Both the position numbers and the translations under genes were made by a program. Positions 44,211 to 56,130 of a stretch of DNA of 64,000 nt are shown here, piece by piece. The DNA comes from Tupaia tana. Taxonomy: Eukaryota; Chordata; Mammalia; Scandentia; Tupaiidae. Under the pieces are notes generated by a model. The model was not told the DNA's origin and did not search any database. It saw only the letters and a program-made list of their open reading frames with translations. Positions within the stretch are counted from its first letter, which is position 1; every line of letters begins with the position of its first letter. The stretch lies in NCBI GenBank assembly GCA_026018925.1, contig JAKSZU010000009.1:79203090-79267089 (forward strand), read 5' to 3'.

Positions 44211-45734
44211 AAATGTAACAATGTAACCTGAGATGTAATATAATCAAGATATGTGCAAAATAGTATGGGAACTAAAGTAAGAAGCAACTAACACTGTCTG
44301 GAAGTGGGATTAGAGAAGAGCGTACTGAGAAGGCAAAAACAAAACATGGGGGATGGACATTATAAGCAAAGGAGTTACTAATAACTACATAATTTTTACT
44401 CATCTTAAAATGTTATATTTGTTAAAACACAGATTAGCTGTGCTAATTATCTTTGTAACACATGTGAAAACAAACACATAACTATTAAAAGATCTGTTAA
44501 TTATATTGTGGACCACCAATGGTAGTCCAAGAAGCATTGCTCTATTAGAGGCACTGGCATTGTTCCCATGGCTCAGTGCAGCTGCCTGGGTGTTTTATAT
44601 AACTAGACAATTCACTGTCCATTTGGGCTATGTCTTTCTCTGGCAGTACTGAATAGGAGACATTTGCATTTTCTTCCTTGACTAGAAAGAAGTGGGACAT
44701 TGCTTTGAGTACAGTCAGGTAAACCCTTGCAAAGGACCTATGCTGGGATTGAGCAAGACTTTATGAATACCCAGTATAAATAAAGAGTATGACCTTGCCA
44801 GCTACCATTTTAAGCAAGCAACAGCAAGTGTGGCTCAACTACCTTATCTGTGGAATAATTCAGCCTCATTGCATAAGATGTTGACTAGGTAATACTGGCA
44901 AACATGTTATACATATAGCATTATATATATGACATATAATTTCACTGTCATATGAAAAATTCAAACCGTTATCTTTTTAATGTAATAATTCTGTTTTTAT
45001 TGCCAACTCAATGTTTCAAATAAAACTTTAAGTACATAATAGTTTGGGATTTTAGTAAGTTGAATTTCCTTTTAATATTTTTTATTATAATGATCATGAA
45101 AATACTTGTTTTCAATGGGTACAAAGAAAAAAATGAATCTATCAATGATGAATCTATGAATAAATTTACATTTGGTAAACAAGAGTGACACTAAAAAACA
45201 CAGTGTTTATGCATATTACAAAGCTTGTCTAATATAAGTATAGCAGCTGACTAGACATTGAACTTTAGTCTGTTAGAAATCATACTATGTGCTGTATTGC
45301 CATTTCTTAATTGTGTTCTTTGGTAACAAGCATTGATTACAGACAGTTTAGGGCCTTGACAATGAGTTTGGACATTATAAATTAATTTCATATTGAACTT
45401 GAGTGTTGTAATGAGTTTTGGTTTTAATATTTTCCTTCTTTAGTGATTTAATTATTTTAAATTTCTAATAGCAAAATTCCAAATTCTATTACATTTATTT
45501 TTTAGTTCATCAAGTTATATACCATCAATTAATCCATTTAAAGTGTATAATATTTTTTGTATACAAGTCATAAAATCTGGGAAGAATAGAAGTATGAGTC
45601 TTTTTCTTGCAAAAAATATAAAATACATGCATAGTTTTTTCATAACACACATTTTCCATGAATTTTTTTTGGTTATATGTCAACATTTATTAACATCAGA
45701 TACATTCCTAGAAAACACATAGAAATTCCAATTT
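44211..45734. other. AT-rich, no gene seen
   Basis: About 1.5 kb of unique-looking sequence with no supported feature. Confidence 0.5.
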
Positions 45735-46762
45735 TTGGTCTGCATTTTTTTTGGGGGGGGTTATTATTTATTTATTTATTTTATATATATATATTAAATC
45801 GCATTGTTTAGTTTACAATGTGAGCATTTCAATATGTGAACATTTCTCCCCAGTCCCGTTGATCAAAATATCTTCAACCGATAACACCACACTTCCCCAT
45901 CCCGTCAATGTTCTACCTCCGTATCCCTTCTCCAAATGTCCTTCATTAGGCCCCACTCCTCCATATACACCTCATCTGACATTCACACCCATCTCTTGTG
46001 TTTGTACAACTGTTGGTCAATCAGTTTCAGTCATAGAGTGCAGACATTCGGTATATGTTAAGTGGGGACATACAATGTCTCTCCTTCATAGCCTGGCTTG
46101 CCTCACTCAGCAGGAAATCTTCCATATTTTTCCACTTTCTGTCAAAAGCCAGGGTTTTGTTGGTTTTTATGGCTGAGTAGTATTCCATAGAGTATACGTG
46201 CCATAGTTTTTCAATCCATTCCTCCATACGGGGGCATTTGGGTTGGTTCCATGACTTAGCAATCGTGAATAGAGCCTCAGTAAAAATCGATGTGCAAGCA
46301 CTTTTCCAATGAAGAATTCTTCTGTCCTTTGGGTAGATACCAAGGAATGGGACTGCTGGATCATTTGGTAGATCTATCTGTAGATTTTTGAGGAATCTCC
46401 AAATTGTTCTCCACAGTGACTGGACCAATTTATATTCCCACCAGGAGTGTAAAAGTGTTCCCCTTTCACCACACCCCAGCCAACACTTATCAGTTTTTGT
46501 TTTTTTAATCTTAGACATTTTGACTGGGGTTAGGTGGTACCTAATTGTTGTTTTGATCTGCATTTCCCTTACGATGAGGGATGTTGAACATTTTTTCATA
46601 TGCCTTTTGGCTATTCGTATGTCATCTTTAGAGAGTGTTTTATTCAACTCCTTCTCCCATCTTTTAATAAGGTTGATCATCTTTTTTCCAAACAGCTTCT
46701 TTAATTTCTTGTGTATTCTGGTTATCAGTCCCTTATCTGATGCAAAATTTATAAAAATATTT
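45735..46762 (-). mobile_element. 5'-truncated L1, closely related to the copy at 38-40 kb
   Basis: The minus strand carries an open ORF2 C-terminal frame (46680 to 46027; [31 protein letters not shown]-like, DRKWKNMEDFLLSEASQAM), the 3' UTR and an A-rich end next to a G-run at about 45750-45760. Sequence agreement with 38247-39230 is high by eye. No clear TSD. Confidence 0.9.
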
Positions 46763-46764
46763 TG

Positions 46765-46935
46765 ATGTGGAGTGGATGGCCAGTCTACAATTCCTTCTTC
46801 TCCATTGTTTTTTCAGGATTTGGGGCACACATATACACATGCCTGACATGCTTTTCAAGCAGCTGGGTCTAGGATTCAAACTGCATAGTCAGCTATGTTT
46901 TCCATCTGCCTTAATCACCATGCCACCAGCTGGCC
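46765..46935 (-). mobile_element. Older SINE, 3' part missing
   Basis: Minus-strand head GGCCAGCTGGTGGCATGGTG and body AAATCCTGAAAAAACAATGGAG. It ends at the L1 boundary. Confidence 0.75.
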
Positions 46936-47415
46936 TTAGAAAGAGCAAATCTTTAGTGCCAGAAAATACATTGATGGTTGCCTGGAGCTGTCAAGGAGGG
47001 TAAATTTGGGAGAACAGAGAATTACTGATAATAAGTACAGGATTCTTTTCTTGAGGGAACAATATTCTAAAATTGTTTAACTGTTACATAACCTTGTTAT
47101 ATTATTATATATTTTTAAATTGTGCCTTTTATATGAGTGAACCATAGGTATCTGAATGGTACTGTAATACAGCTATTAATAAAGAAATGTGTGTACTTAC
47201 AGTAGACTACCTTTGTCCTCGTGACTATTAAAAATCATATTTGATGATTAAAACAAAAATTGTAGCACTATCTGATGTTCAAGAAAATGATATTTTAAAA
47301 GTGGGAAAGGTAAAGGGGTGTATGATTTCCATGGTTCTCTCAAAATGGTAAAATGTTGAAACTGTAGACTGTCAAGTCACTTATGTATATTGTAATACCT
47401 AGAGCAACCTCTAAG
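46936..47415. other. No gene seen
   Basis: AT-rich. It partly resembles old L1 3' UTR-type text (GAATGGTACTGTAATACAGC), but this is not clear. Confidence 0.4.
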
Positions 47416-47432
47416 AAAACTACATAAAATAT

Positions 47433-47528
47433 GGGAGTCAAGTGGCATGGTGGTTAAGGACACTGGATTCCCATCTAGCTGACTGCAGTTCGAGTCTTGG
47501 ACCTGGCAGCTTGCTTGCTTTCTCACTC

Positions 47529-47559
<31 letters not shown>

Positions 47560-47660
47560 CTCTCTCCTCTCTCATTTGCTCTGTCCTCTGATGAAATTTT
47601 GTAAATAAATAAATAGATAAAGTTAAATAAAGTAATTCTCTAAAAATAAAGTGTATTTTA
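47433..47660 (+). mobile_element. Short-form tRNA SINE with 17-bp TSD
   Basis: AAAACTACATAAAATAT is repeated exactly at 47416-47432 and 47661-47677. Head GGGAGTCAAGTGGCATGGTGG, B box GTTCGAGTC, GCTTTCTCACTC, a long CT tract and an A-rich end. Confidence 0.95.
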
Positions 47661-48075
47661 AAAACTACATAAAATATACCATCAAAAACCTAAATAACTC
47701 AAGATAAAATCCTTAAAAATGTTCAAGTAATCAATAGAAAGACAAGAAAAGAGAAACAGAGAAGTAAGAACCAGAAGAAGTGAACAATAAAGCAATAATA
47801 AAATTGTAGACTTAAGCCCTAACATCAATTATAAACTTAAAAGTAAATAGTCTAAAGACAGCAATCTAATGACATGACAAAACTATATGTTGTTTATAAG
47901 AAATCACTTTGAATTCAATGACATAGGTATGTTGAAAGTAAACGGATGGAAAAAAAATCATGTAAATATAAATTTTAAAAAGTAGGAATTACTACACCAA
48001 TATCCAATAAAAAATACTTCAGAGTAAAGAATGATAGAAAGGATTAATCCACCAGGAAGACATAATGATTTTTAA

Positions 48076-48292
48076 TTGTTAGAGACTGTGTATGCTTGCC
48101 AGAGAAAGACAGAGACAGAGAGAGAGCGAAAGGGGAAAAAACACCTCAATGGGGTGTGATCATGTCACAGTACCTTCTTATCCATTTCTGCTTCAGGTTG
48201 GGATTTTGGGGACACATGTCTATGTCCCTAGTGTGTTCAAGTCATCAGGGCTTGGATTCAGCTCCTTTAACTACTACACTACAGGACCAGCA
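48076..48292 (-). mobile_element. SINE in the old L1, with TSD
   Basis: ACATAATGATTTTTA (48060-48074) and ACATAATGATTCTAA (48295-48309). The body has CCAAAATCCCAACCTG on the minus strand. The head is diverged. Confidence 0.82.
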
Positions 48293-48462
48293 CAACATAA
48301 TGATTCTAAACGTGTATGCATCAAACAATAGAGCCCTCAAAGAAATACATGATGCAAAACCTGACAGATCTAATGGGAGAAAGAAACAAACTCACAAGTA
48401 TATTTGGAGATTTTAACATACTTCATGTTTTTTGTGTGTTTTAGTTTTCTTTTTTAGGTTTT

Positions 48463-48463
<1 letters not shown>

Positions 48464-48521
<58 letters not shown>

Positions 48522-48750
48522 ATAAGGTATATAAGCTTGCTGGAGAAAGAGAGGGGGGAAGTAAGAAATAACCCCCTGGGGGAATGGCTACACTGCAATC
48601 CCTACTCCTCCATTGTCCTCTCAGGATTTTTAGCACACATGCACATGTGCCTGGCATGTTTTTCAAGTCACTGGGTCAGGGACTCAAACTGCACAGCTGG
48701 CCATGTTGGATTCAGCACCTTCACCACACTACTCTGCTGTCACTCCAACA
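48464..48750 (-). mobile_element. SINE with a 55-base poly-T (A tail on minus)
   Basis: An uninterrupted T-run at 48464-48518 is followed by the SINE body (GAGAGGACAATGGAGGAG on minus) and a diverged head. Located in the old L1. Confidence 0.85.
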
Positions 48751-49178
48751 AGCTCCTTTTAGCATCTCGTACAACAGATAGAACTGATAGACCAAAAATC
48801 ATCAGAGACATAGAAGAGCTGAACAATATAATCTACCAACAAGAACTAATTGATTTAAATTGAACACTCCACCCAGCAATAGCGGAATATGCATTTTTCC
48901 AAGTACTCATTGGATATTCACCAAGATAGACTTTGTCCAAGATCATAAGACACACTTCAACAAATGCAAAAGAATCAAAATGATAAAGATACATTTTCTG
49001 ATCATAATGAAATCAAAGAAGTTAATAGATAGAAGTTAATAACAGAAAAACAACAGGAAAATCTCCAAATACTTGAAAATTAAACAAAAGATGCCTATAT
49101 AACCTATTAATCAAACAGGAAGTCACTGGGAAAACTAAAACAGTACATAAAAAGAATATATCAAAATATAGGGGATGA

Positions 49179-49426
49179 GGGGCCAGCAGTTGGCGTAATG
49201 GCTATGTCACTGGACTCCCATGTAGTCGACTGTGGTTCAAGTCCCGGACCTGGTGGCTTAAATGCATACTGGCACGTGTGCGTGCATGCCCAAGATCCCA
49301 AGAGGGGAATGGAGGAGAATGAATTGTGGCATAGCCATCCCCCCAGAGGGTGATTTCTTGCTTTCTTTCTCTCTCTGTCTTTCTGGAGAGCCCACATGCC
49401 CTATAGCAAAAACCTCTCAAAAAAAT
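49179..49426 (+). mobile_element. tRNA-derived SINE, long form, with TSD
   Basis: TAGGGGATGA at 49169-49178 and 49427-49436. Head GGGGCCAGCAGTTGGCGTAATGG, B-box-like GGTTCAAGTCC. Confidence 0.92.
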
Positions 49427-49656
49427 TAGGGGATGACATTAAAGCAATGCTTAGAGAAATCACACTAAATGCTTACATTAAACAACAGGCAAGGTTTCAA
49501 ATCAGTAATCTAAATCTTCAAGTAAGTAGGAAAAGAAGAGAAAAATAAATCCAAAGCATAGAGAAGAAATATAAAATAAGGATAAGGGAGAAAGCCAAGG
49601 AAATTTAAAATAGAAAACATTAGAGAAAAATCAATGAAATAAAAATCTGATTCTTT

Positions 49657-49905
49657 TCTTTTTTTTAGAGGTTTTTGCTATAGGGCACGTGCACTCGCCA
49701 GAAAGACAGAGAGACAGAAAGCGAGAAATCACCCCCCAGGGGGGATGGCCACACTGCAATCCCTTCTCCTCCATTCTCCTCTTGGGATCTTGGGCACGCA
49801 CACACACGCGCCCGGCGTGAGTTCAAGCCGCCAGGTTCAGGACGTGAACCGCGGTCGACTACATGGGAGTCCAGCGACATAGCCATTACGCTAACTGCTG
49901 GTCCC
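49657..49905 (-). mobile_element. Young tRNA-derived SINE, long form
   Basis: Minus-strand head GGGACCAGCAGTTAGCG, A box TAGCGTAATGG, the C6AG6 palindrome at about 49732-49744, and AAATCTGATT / AAAGCTGATT at the flanks. Confidence 0.93.
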
Positions 49906-50049
49906 AGAAAGCTGATTATTAAAGAAAAAAAAATAAGGCTTCCTCAATAGTATGGCAATAATGTGCTGCTCAAGAGATTGCTGTAATGATATACAGTGAA
50001 TGAGTGTAAAAAAAATACAAATTTTTAAAAAGAAATATTTTTTTAAAAG

Positions 50050-50270
50050 AGAGAGAGAGAATCCAGATCCTACGTGATGATCATGGTTGGAGTCCTTGGT
50101 CCAGCTGGCTTAAAACACACCAGCAATTTATGCAAATACTCAGGATCCAACTGGCTGGAGGACTTGTAAAAGGAGATCACAGCATTACTGGACTCCGTGA
50201 GGGTGCTCTTCTCTCTCTCTTTCTCACATGTGCACACACTTTATTATAAAGATGAAATAATAATGATAAT
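50050..50270 (+). mobile_element. Old SINE, diverged subfamily
   Basis: Related to 19430 and 63465: TCAGGATCCAACTGGCTGGAGG, ACTCCGTGAGGGTGCTCTTC, CACATGTGCACACACTTTA end. The head is partly lost. Confidence 0.65.
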
Positions 50271-50860
50271 TGTAAAATTGATAAAATTTATAACCTTCTA
50301 GAAAGACTGCCAGTCACCAATATCAGTAATGAAACAGGGACTATCACTCCAGATCATCCAGCTACTCAAAGGGTAAAAGGGGAAGACTATAAACAACTTT
50401 GCCCTCATAAATTGCACAAGTAGACCAGTTTCTTGAAACCACCAACTATGAAGCCTCATCCAAGGTGAAATATTCTTTTCTAACAAATGTTTAAATAGTA
50501 AGTAAAACAAATTCTACACTTCTTCCATCTAAAATCTGAAGAATGAACACTTCCAAACCGTTTTTATGAGACCAGTATTACCCTACCCTAAACACAGACA
50601 GTACAGAACAAGAAAACCACAGACCAATGTCTCTAATGAATTTATAGAGAGAGTAAAGTGAGTAAAATAACAGAAAAATTAATCCAACAGTGTATAAAAG
50701 GAATTACACACCATAACAATGTAACTTATTCCAGGTATGAAAAGTTGAATTAACATTTGAAAACCATTAAAGTGATCCCTCATACCAACAAAGCTAAAAA
50801 AGAAAATTCATACAATTATATCAATATAAGCAGAAGACACATTGTCAAAATCCAACACTT

Positions 50861-51110
50861 TTTTATTAATTTTTAAGAGAGATTTTTGCTATATGCTACA
50901 TCTGCTCACGCCAAGAGAGACAGAGAGATAGAAAGCAAGAAATTTTCCCCCAAAGGTGCAATCTCTTCTCTTCCACTCTCCCCTTGGGATTCTGTGCACA
51001 CACACACACACACATCCAGTGTGAGTTTTAAACCATTGGATCTGGAACTCTAACTGCGGTCAACTACATGGGAGTCCAGCAACATAAACCTTGCGCCAAC
51101 TGCTCGTCCC
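50861..51110 (-). mobile_element. tRNA-derived SINE, long form, with TSD
   Basis: AAAATCCAACACTT (50847-50860) and AAAATCCAATACTT (51111-51124). Minus-strand head GGGACGAGCAGTTGGCGC. Confidence 0.92.
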
Positions 51111-51249
51111 AAAATCCAATACTTATTTGATAATAAAAACTCTCAACCAGTTAGCAATGGAAGAAAATTACCTCAACTTGATAAAGATTATCTATAAAAA
51201 TCCTATTGCTAACATCATACTAAGTGGTGAAATACTGAACACTTTCCTC

Positions 51250-51511
51250 CTAAGGTTGGGAAAGATATTTGTTCTCACCACTTTTTCTCAACATTATACA
51301 AAATGTTCTAGACAGCACAGTAAGCCAAGAAAAAGGAACACAACACGGAAGGATAAAACTGTCCCTATTTGCAGATGACATTATTGTCTGTATAGAATAT
51401 CCACTGAAATCTATAAAAACTCTAGAAGTAGTAAGTGAATTCAGCAAGACTGGAAGATACAAGATCAACACACAAAAATCAATTACAATTACATTCCTAT
51501 ACACCAACTGA
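51250..51511 (+). pseudogene. L1 ORF2 reverse-transcriptase fragment with intact FADD
   Basis: A short open frame (51269-51511) covers the RT catalytic motif LSLFADDIIVCIE and downstream FSKTGRYKINTQKSITITFLYTN. Frameshifts lie on both sides. It belongs to the old L1, so there is no function on its own. Confidence 0.85.
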
Positions 51512-52069
51512 TGAATGGGTAAAAGCTAAAATTAAAAGCACAATACTGCTTAAAATTATCTCATAGAAAATAAAGTATTTGTGTATAAACTTAAAATATG
51601 TATGCTTAAAATTACAAAATACTGATGAAAGAAATAAAAGAAGACCTAATTAAATGGAAAGACATATTGTACTATGCTCATGGGATGGAAAACACAATAT
51701 AGAAAAGATGCCAATTCCTCATATTGGTCTGTAGATTTGGAGTAATTCCTATGCATATTTAAATTTTTTATAAATATAGACAAATTTATGTGTAAATGCA
51801 CAGGCCCTAGAATAGCTAAAATGACTTTGAAAAAGAAGAATAAAGTGGGGGCGAATCACTATATGTAATGTTAAGACTTTCTATATAACCACAGTAATCA
51901 AAATAGTGCAGTATTGGCAGAGGCACATAGATCAATATATGGAGGCAGCTGATTTTTGGCAAAGGTGCAAAAGCAAGTCAATGAATGAAGGACAGTTTTT
52001 TCAATGAATAATATTAGAACAACTGGATATCTATAAGCAAAAAATTAACCTTAAACCCATGCCCCCCCC

Positions 52070-52322
52070 CTTTTTATTAACCAGAGGGTGTGTGCACTCA
52101 TTAGAGATAAAAAGAGAGAGAAAGAGAGACAGCTTGCTTATTGGGGAATGGTCACACTGCAAACAATCCTTTCTCCTACATTTCACTCTCCTTTTGGGAT
52201 TTGGGCATGCATGCGTACATGATGCCTGGTGTGTTTCTCAAACCACTAGGTACAGGACTCAAACCATGCAGTTGGTCATGTGGGATCTGGCCTCTTTAAT
52301 GAGCATGCCACAGGCTGGTTCC
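52070..52322 (-). mobile_element. Older tRNA-derived SINE
   Basis: Minus-strand head GGAACCAGCCTGTGGCATGC, body CAAATCCCAAAAGGAGAGTG, end CACACACCCTCTGG. Located in the old L1. Confidence 0.82.
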
Positions 52323-52729
52323 TCACACCATATTTTGCAAATTATCTCACAATGGATCATGGACTTCACTTTAATATATAAAACTATACAGTTTTTAGAA
52401 AAAAAATAAGAGAAAAATTTTAAGAGCCAGTGCTAGACAAAGATTTTAATATTAAAAGCATGATTAATAACAGGAAAATCTGATAAATTATGTCTCATCA
52501 AATTAAAAGTTTTGCTTGGCAAAAGATGCTGTGAAAAGGATGAAAATACCTGCAAATCACATATCAGACAAAAGTATAGTATATGTAAGTAATTCTCAAA
52601 ATAATCTCCCATAATCCATAATGAGACAATTCGAAACAATTAAGAAGGAGACAAAAGACATAAACAGACATTTCATCAAAGAGGATTCCACAAAGCATAT
52701 AAGCACATGAAAAGATATTCAGCATTATT

Positions 52730-52934
52730 CGGATCAGCTATGGACCTGGTGGCTTAAACTCAGGCTGTGTGCATGTGCTTTCAGGCCCAAGATCCTGAGA
52801 GAATGGAGAAGGGATTGTGGCATGGCCATCCCCCTGGAAGTTGATTTCTAGCTTTCTGTCTCTCTGTCTCTTTCTGTCTTTCTGGCGAGCGCACATGTGC
52901 TATAGCAAAAACCTCTAAAAAATATAAATTAAAA
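52730..52934 (+). mobile_element. 5'-truncated SINE with 19-bp TSD
   Basis: AAAGATATTCAGCATTATT (52711-52729) and AAAGATATTCAACATTATT (52935-52953). The tRNA-like head is missing. The copy starts near ATGGACCTGGTGGC and runs to CTATAGCAAAAACCTCT plus tail. Confidence 0.93.
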
Positions 52935-53145
52935 AAAGATATTCAACATTATTAACCATCAGACAAATGCAAATTAAACCACAAGAGATCACTACACGTC
53001 TATGACAACAGCTAAAATAAAAAAGCAAATTCTGGCAAGAATGTGGAAAAACTGCATTGTGTACACATTGCTGGTGATGATGTAAAATGGTACAGCCACT
53101 TTAGAGAAGAGCGAGACAGTTTTCTTTTTAATAGAAGTAAGTATG

Positions 53146-53407
53146 TGGGGCCAGCAGATGGTGTAGCAATTATGTCACTGAACTCCCACATGGCCAACCA
53201 TGGTTCGAGTCCCAAACATGGTAGCTTGAAAATCATACTGGACATGTGTGTGTATGCACAAGATCCCTGGAGGAGAATAGCAGAGAAGGGATTGCAGTGT
53301 GGTCACCGCCTAGAGGTGATTTCTCACTTTCTCTCTCACTGACTCTGTATCTCTCTCTCTCTCTCTAGTAAGCACACGTTCCCTAAGGCAAAAATAACTT
53401 TTAAAAA
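53146..53407 (+). mobile_element. tRNA-derived SINE, long form, with TSD
   Basis: AAGTAAGTATG (53135-53145) and AAGTAAATATG (53408-53418). Head GGGGCCAGCAGATGGTGTAG, B box GGTTCGAGTCC. Confidence 0.9.
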
Positions 53408-54165
53408 AGTAAATATGCAATTACCATATCACTCAGCAATTGACTTCTGGAGCGTCAACTTTTTCCTGGAGGGTTAGAACTTATGTTCACACATAAACCT
53501 GTATAGGAATATCCATAGCTCCTTTATCTATAGTAGTCCCAAGCTGGAAAAATCCAGGTGCACGTCAATCAATTAATGGTTAAACAAACTGTAGAACATC
53601 CATACCATGGAATACTACATAGCACTGTAAAAGAATGAACTATTTATTTATAGGGTAGCCTGAATGAATCTACAGAGAATTAAGCTGAGTGAAAAAAAGC
53701 TAACTTTAAAAGGTGACATATTTTCTGAATCATTTTATATAATATTCTTGAAATGGCACAATGTTAGAAATGGATAACAGATTAATGATTCCTAGGGCTT
53801 AAAGACAAGATAGGGGGTGGAAAGGAGGTAGGAGAGTCATTATAAAAACACAAGAGATCCTTGTGGTGATGGACCTGTTCTGTATCTAGGCTCTGATATT
53901 GTGTACATAAACCTGTGCATGTGATAAAATTGCATAGGGTTCAATAAACAGACACACAAATGAGTACATAAAAATTTGGACAAATGTGAATAGAATAAGT
54001 GGATTGTGTCATGTCAATATCCTGTTTGTGATATTTGTTTATAATTTTGAAAGTTGTTACCACTGGAAAAAAACTGGGTAAAGGATAAATGGGATCTCTC
54101 TGTATTATTTCTTAAAATTCCATGTGAATCAATAATATCCTCAATAAAAATTTCAATTATAAAAA

Positions 54166-54660
54166 AGAACAGTGAATGTGATTTGGCTCATGGATTATAT
54201 TTACTGATTGTTCATATATAGAATGCTGAGTGTCTTTTTTTTCCTAGGAATTAAATTGTCATTGTAGGTGTCAAATAGTTGGTATTCTCCTGCAATAAGT
54301 TTGCCTTCAATATAGTATTAGAATCAGATATTTGTATTATGTGAATGTGATCTAGATTAAGGTAGCCCAGAGTATGGTCTGAATGAAGCAGGGCAAATGT
54401 ATCAATAACAGCTGGCATCATGCTGATTCACTTGTTATTTAAAAGTACAATGACTGAGGTGTCAGCTCAAAGTTTGGAATCGATGCCCAGCAATAGTGGC
54501 ACAAGTGGTAGGACTCTGCTGCATGAGGTTGTGGCCACAGCAGGTTCAGATCCTGGACCAATCTGATCACACTGGATATGGTGGTGTGTGGTTCTGATCT
54601 TAGCTAACTGTAAAACTTGAGCAGAAGATCACAAAATAATAAGGCCCAGTTAAAAGTGTG
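54166..54660. other. No gene; a possible old SINE head
   Basis: The segment 54478-54600 (GGAATCGATGCCCAGCAATAG ... GGTTCAGATCCTGGACC) resembles a diverged tRNA-SINE head. The rest is unassigned. Confidence 0.45.
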
Positions 54661-54666
54661 TCTCTT

Positions 54667-54900
54667 GGAGCCAGCCATTGGCATGGTAGTTGAGGCAGCT
54701 GGATCCCACATGGCTGACCGTACCATTCGAGTTTGGACCCCGTGGATTGAAAAACATGCCAGGCATGTGTGCATGCCTAAAATCTTGAGAGGAGAATTGA
54801 GGAGAAGGGATTGTGGAGTAGCTATCCCCCCCTCCTGGGGAGAGGATGCTCTCTCACTTTTTCTCTCTCTAGTGAGCACATGTGCCTTACAGGAAAAAAA
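54667..54900 (+). mobile_element. Older tRNA-derived SINE
   Basis: Head GGAGCCAGCCATTGGCATGG, body CTAAAATCTTGAGAGGAGAA, and AAAAGTGT at both ends. Confidence 0.83.
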
Positions 54901-55149
54901 AGTGTTATCTCTCCCTTTCTCTCTCTTTTTCTCATTAAAAAAGAATTAGTGTTGTAATTCCCAATTCTGGATGCTTCTGTCTAGAGCTCTTCTCCCCAAT
55001 CCCAAACTTCTTTATATCTTATCACTTTCTCAGTTACACTTTTCTTGATGATCATATTTAAAACTAATCTTCCTATCCCCTTCCTTGCCTTTTTAAAAAA
55101 AATCATATAACCCTTACCACTTTCTAGTATGCTATATAATGTACATATT

Positions 55150-55282
55150 TATTTGACTTATTGTATTTTATGATCTCTCCTATTCTAGAAAGTAAGCTCC
55201 ATAGACAAAGGATTTCATTTGCTTTGCTCACTGCTGTATCATAAATGCCTATATCATAGTAAATACTCAATAATTACTTATT
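55150..55282 (+). mobile_element. L2 3' end
   Basis: CTATTCTAGAAAGTAAGCTCC, GCTCACTGCTGTATCATAAATGCC and AGTAAATACTCAATAATTACTTATTCA match the L2 3' end in sense. Confidence 0.85.
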
Positions 55283-55468
55283 CAGGGACCAGATATTGGT
55301 ACAGCTATAAAGTCAATGTTCTGTAAGGCAGACCCACATAGAAAGGTTGCTGGTTTATGTACAGAAACCTCCCTGAGTACACTGGTACACTGGGTATGTG
55401 TGTGTCCATGATCTAGGATGGCTAAGGGTAGAGGCAGATCACAGTGTAAGAATTCTATTAGGGGATGC

Positions 55469-55504
<36 letters not shown>

Positions 55505-55545
55505 AAGAAATAAACAAACAAATACATAAACAAAAATTACTCAAT
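55283..55545 (+). mobile_element. SINE of a third, diverged subfamily
   Basis: It begins GGGACCAGATATTGGTACAGC. The body contains CATGATCTAGGATGGCTAAGGG and GGGGATGCTG, then a (TC)n tract and an A-rich end with ACAAACAAATA. Related to 63465. Confidence 0.75.
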
Positions 55546-56130
55546 AGATAAATAAACCAGGTAACTCCTCTACCTTTCTTTCAGAGATGACCTCTAGATT
55601 GATTTCTTCTTTGGCTCTCTGGCTGTCAATGTGATTGATAAAACAGGTACACCTGAATAACCTGATATTGTCAGTAGGCCAAGATGAAGCTCATAGTTCA
55701 AGATCCCCCTGAAGATATTGTAATCGTGGACACAGAACAATTGAGTTCAAGTACCGACATGAGTAAAGGCAGCTCCATGTTAATTCGCTAACCTATTTGG
55801 TTCTTATGGCTGATAGGTTTCTTCTAGAAGCAGATGCCTGTGATGTATGTCCTAACTCTGGTGGAGGCCTGGAGTGAATCTGTGTCTCTTAGACCACAAT
55901 TAAGCTCTCCAATGCCCTAAAATCTGTTAGCAGTGAGAATACAAGGAGTTAATGAGAGATATTTTAAAATTTCATGAAAATGTGTATTATGAAGAAATGG
56001 ATTTCACAAATTTTTTTCTTTAAGTCATACTCCCTGGAAGAAGATAAAACTAGAGAGTTAGAGAGCAAGGTGTCTGGCTTCTGAGCAGGATGAGCCCTGG
56101 GACATATCCCAAGTGACAAAAGAGAGAATT
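55546..56130. other. No gene seen
   Basis: Mixed unique sequence with no frame or repeat I recognise. Confidence 0.45.

Larger units (their letters stand above)
47661..54165 (+). mobile_element. Old, nearly full-length L1, shredded by SINEs
   Basis: Collinear L1 text runs through the interval. The ORF2 endonuclease start region is at about 47820-48060 and 48310-48420. Inter-motif sequence is at 48800-49170. The RT region with intact FADD is at 51250-51511 (LSLFADDIIVCIEYP). The C-terminal and 3' UTR run to the final CCTCAATAAAAATTTC at about 54145. About nine SINE-like insertions split it. Decayed frames mark an old family. Confidence 0.87.
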
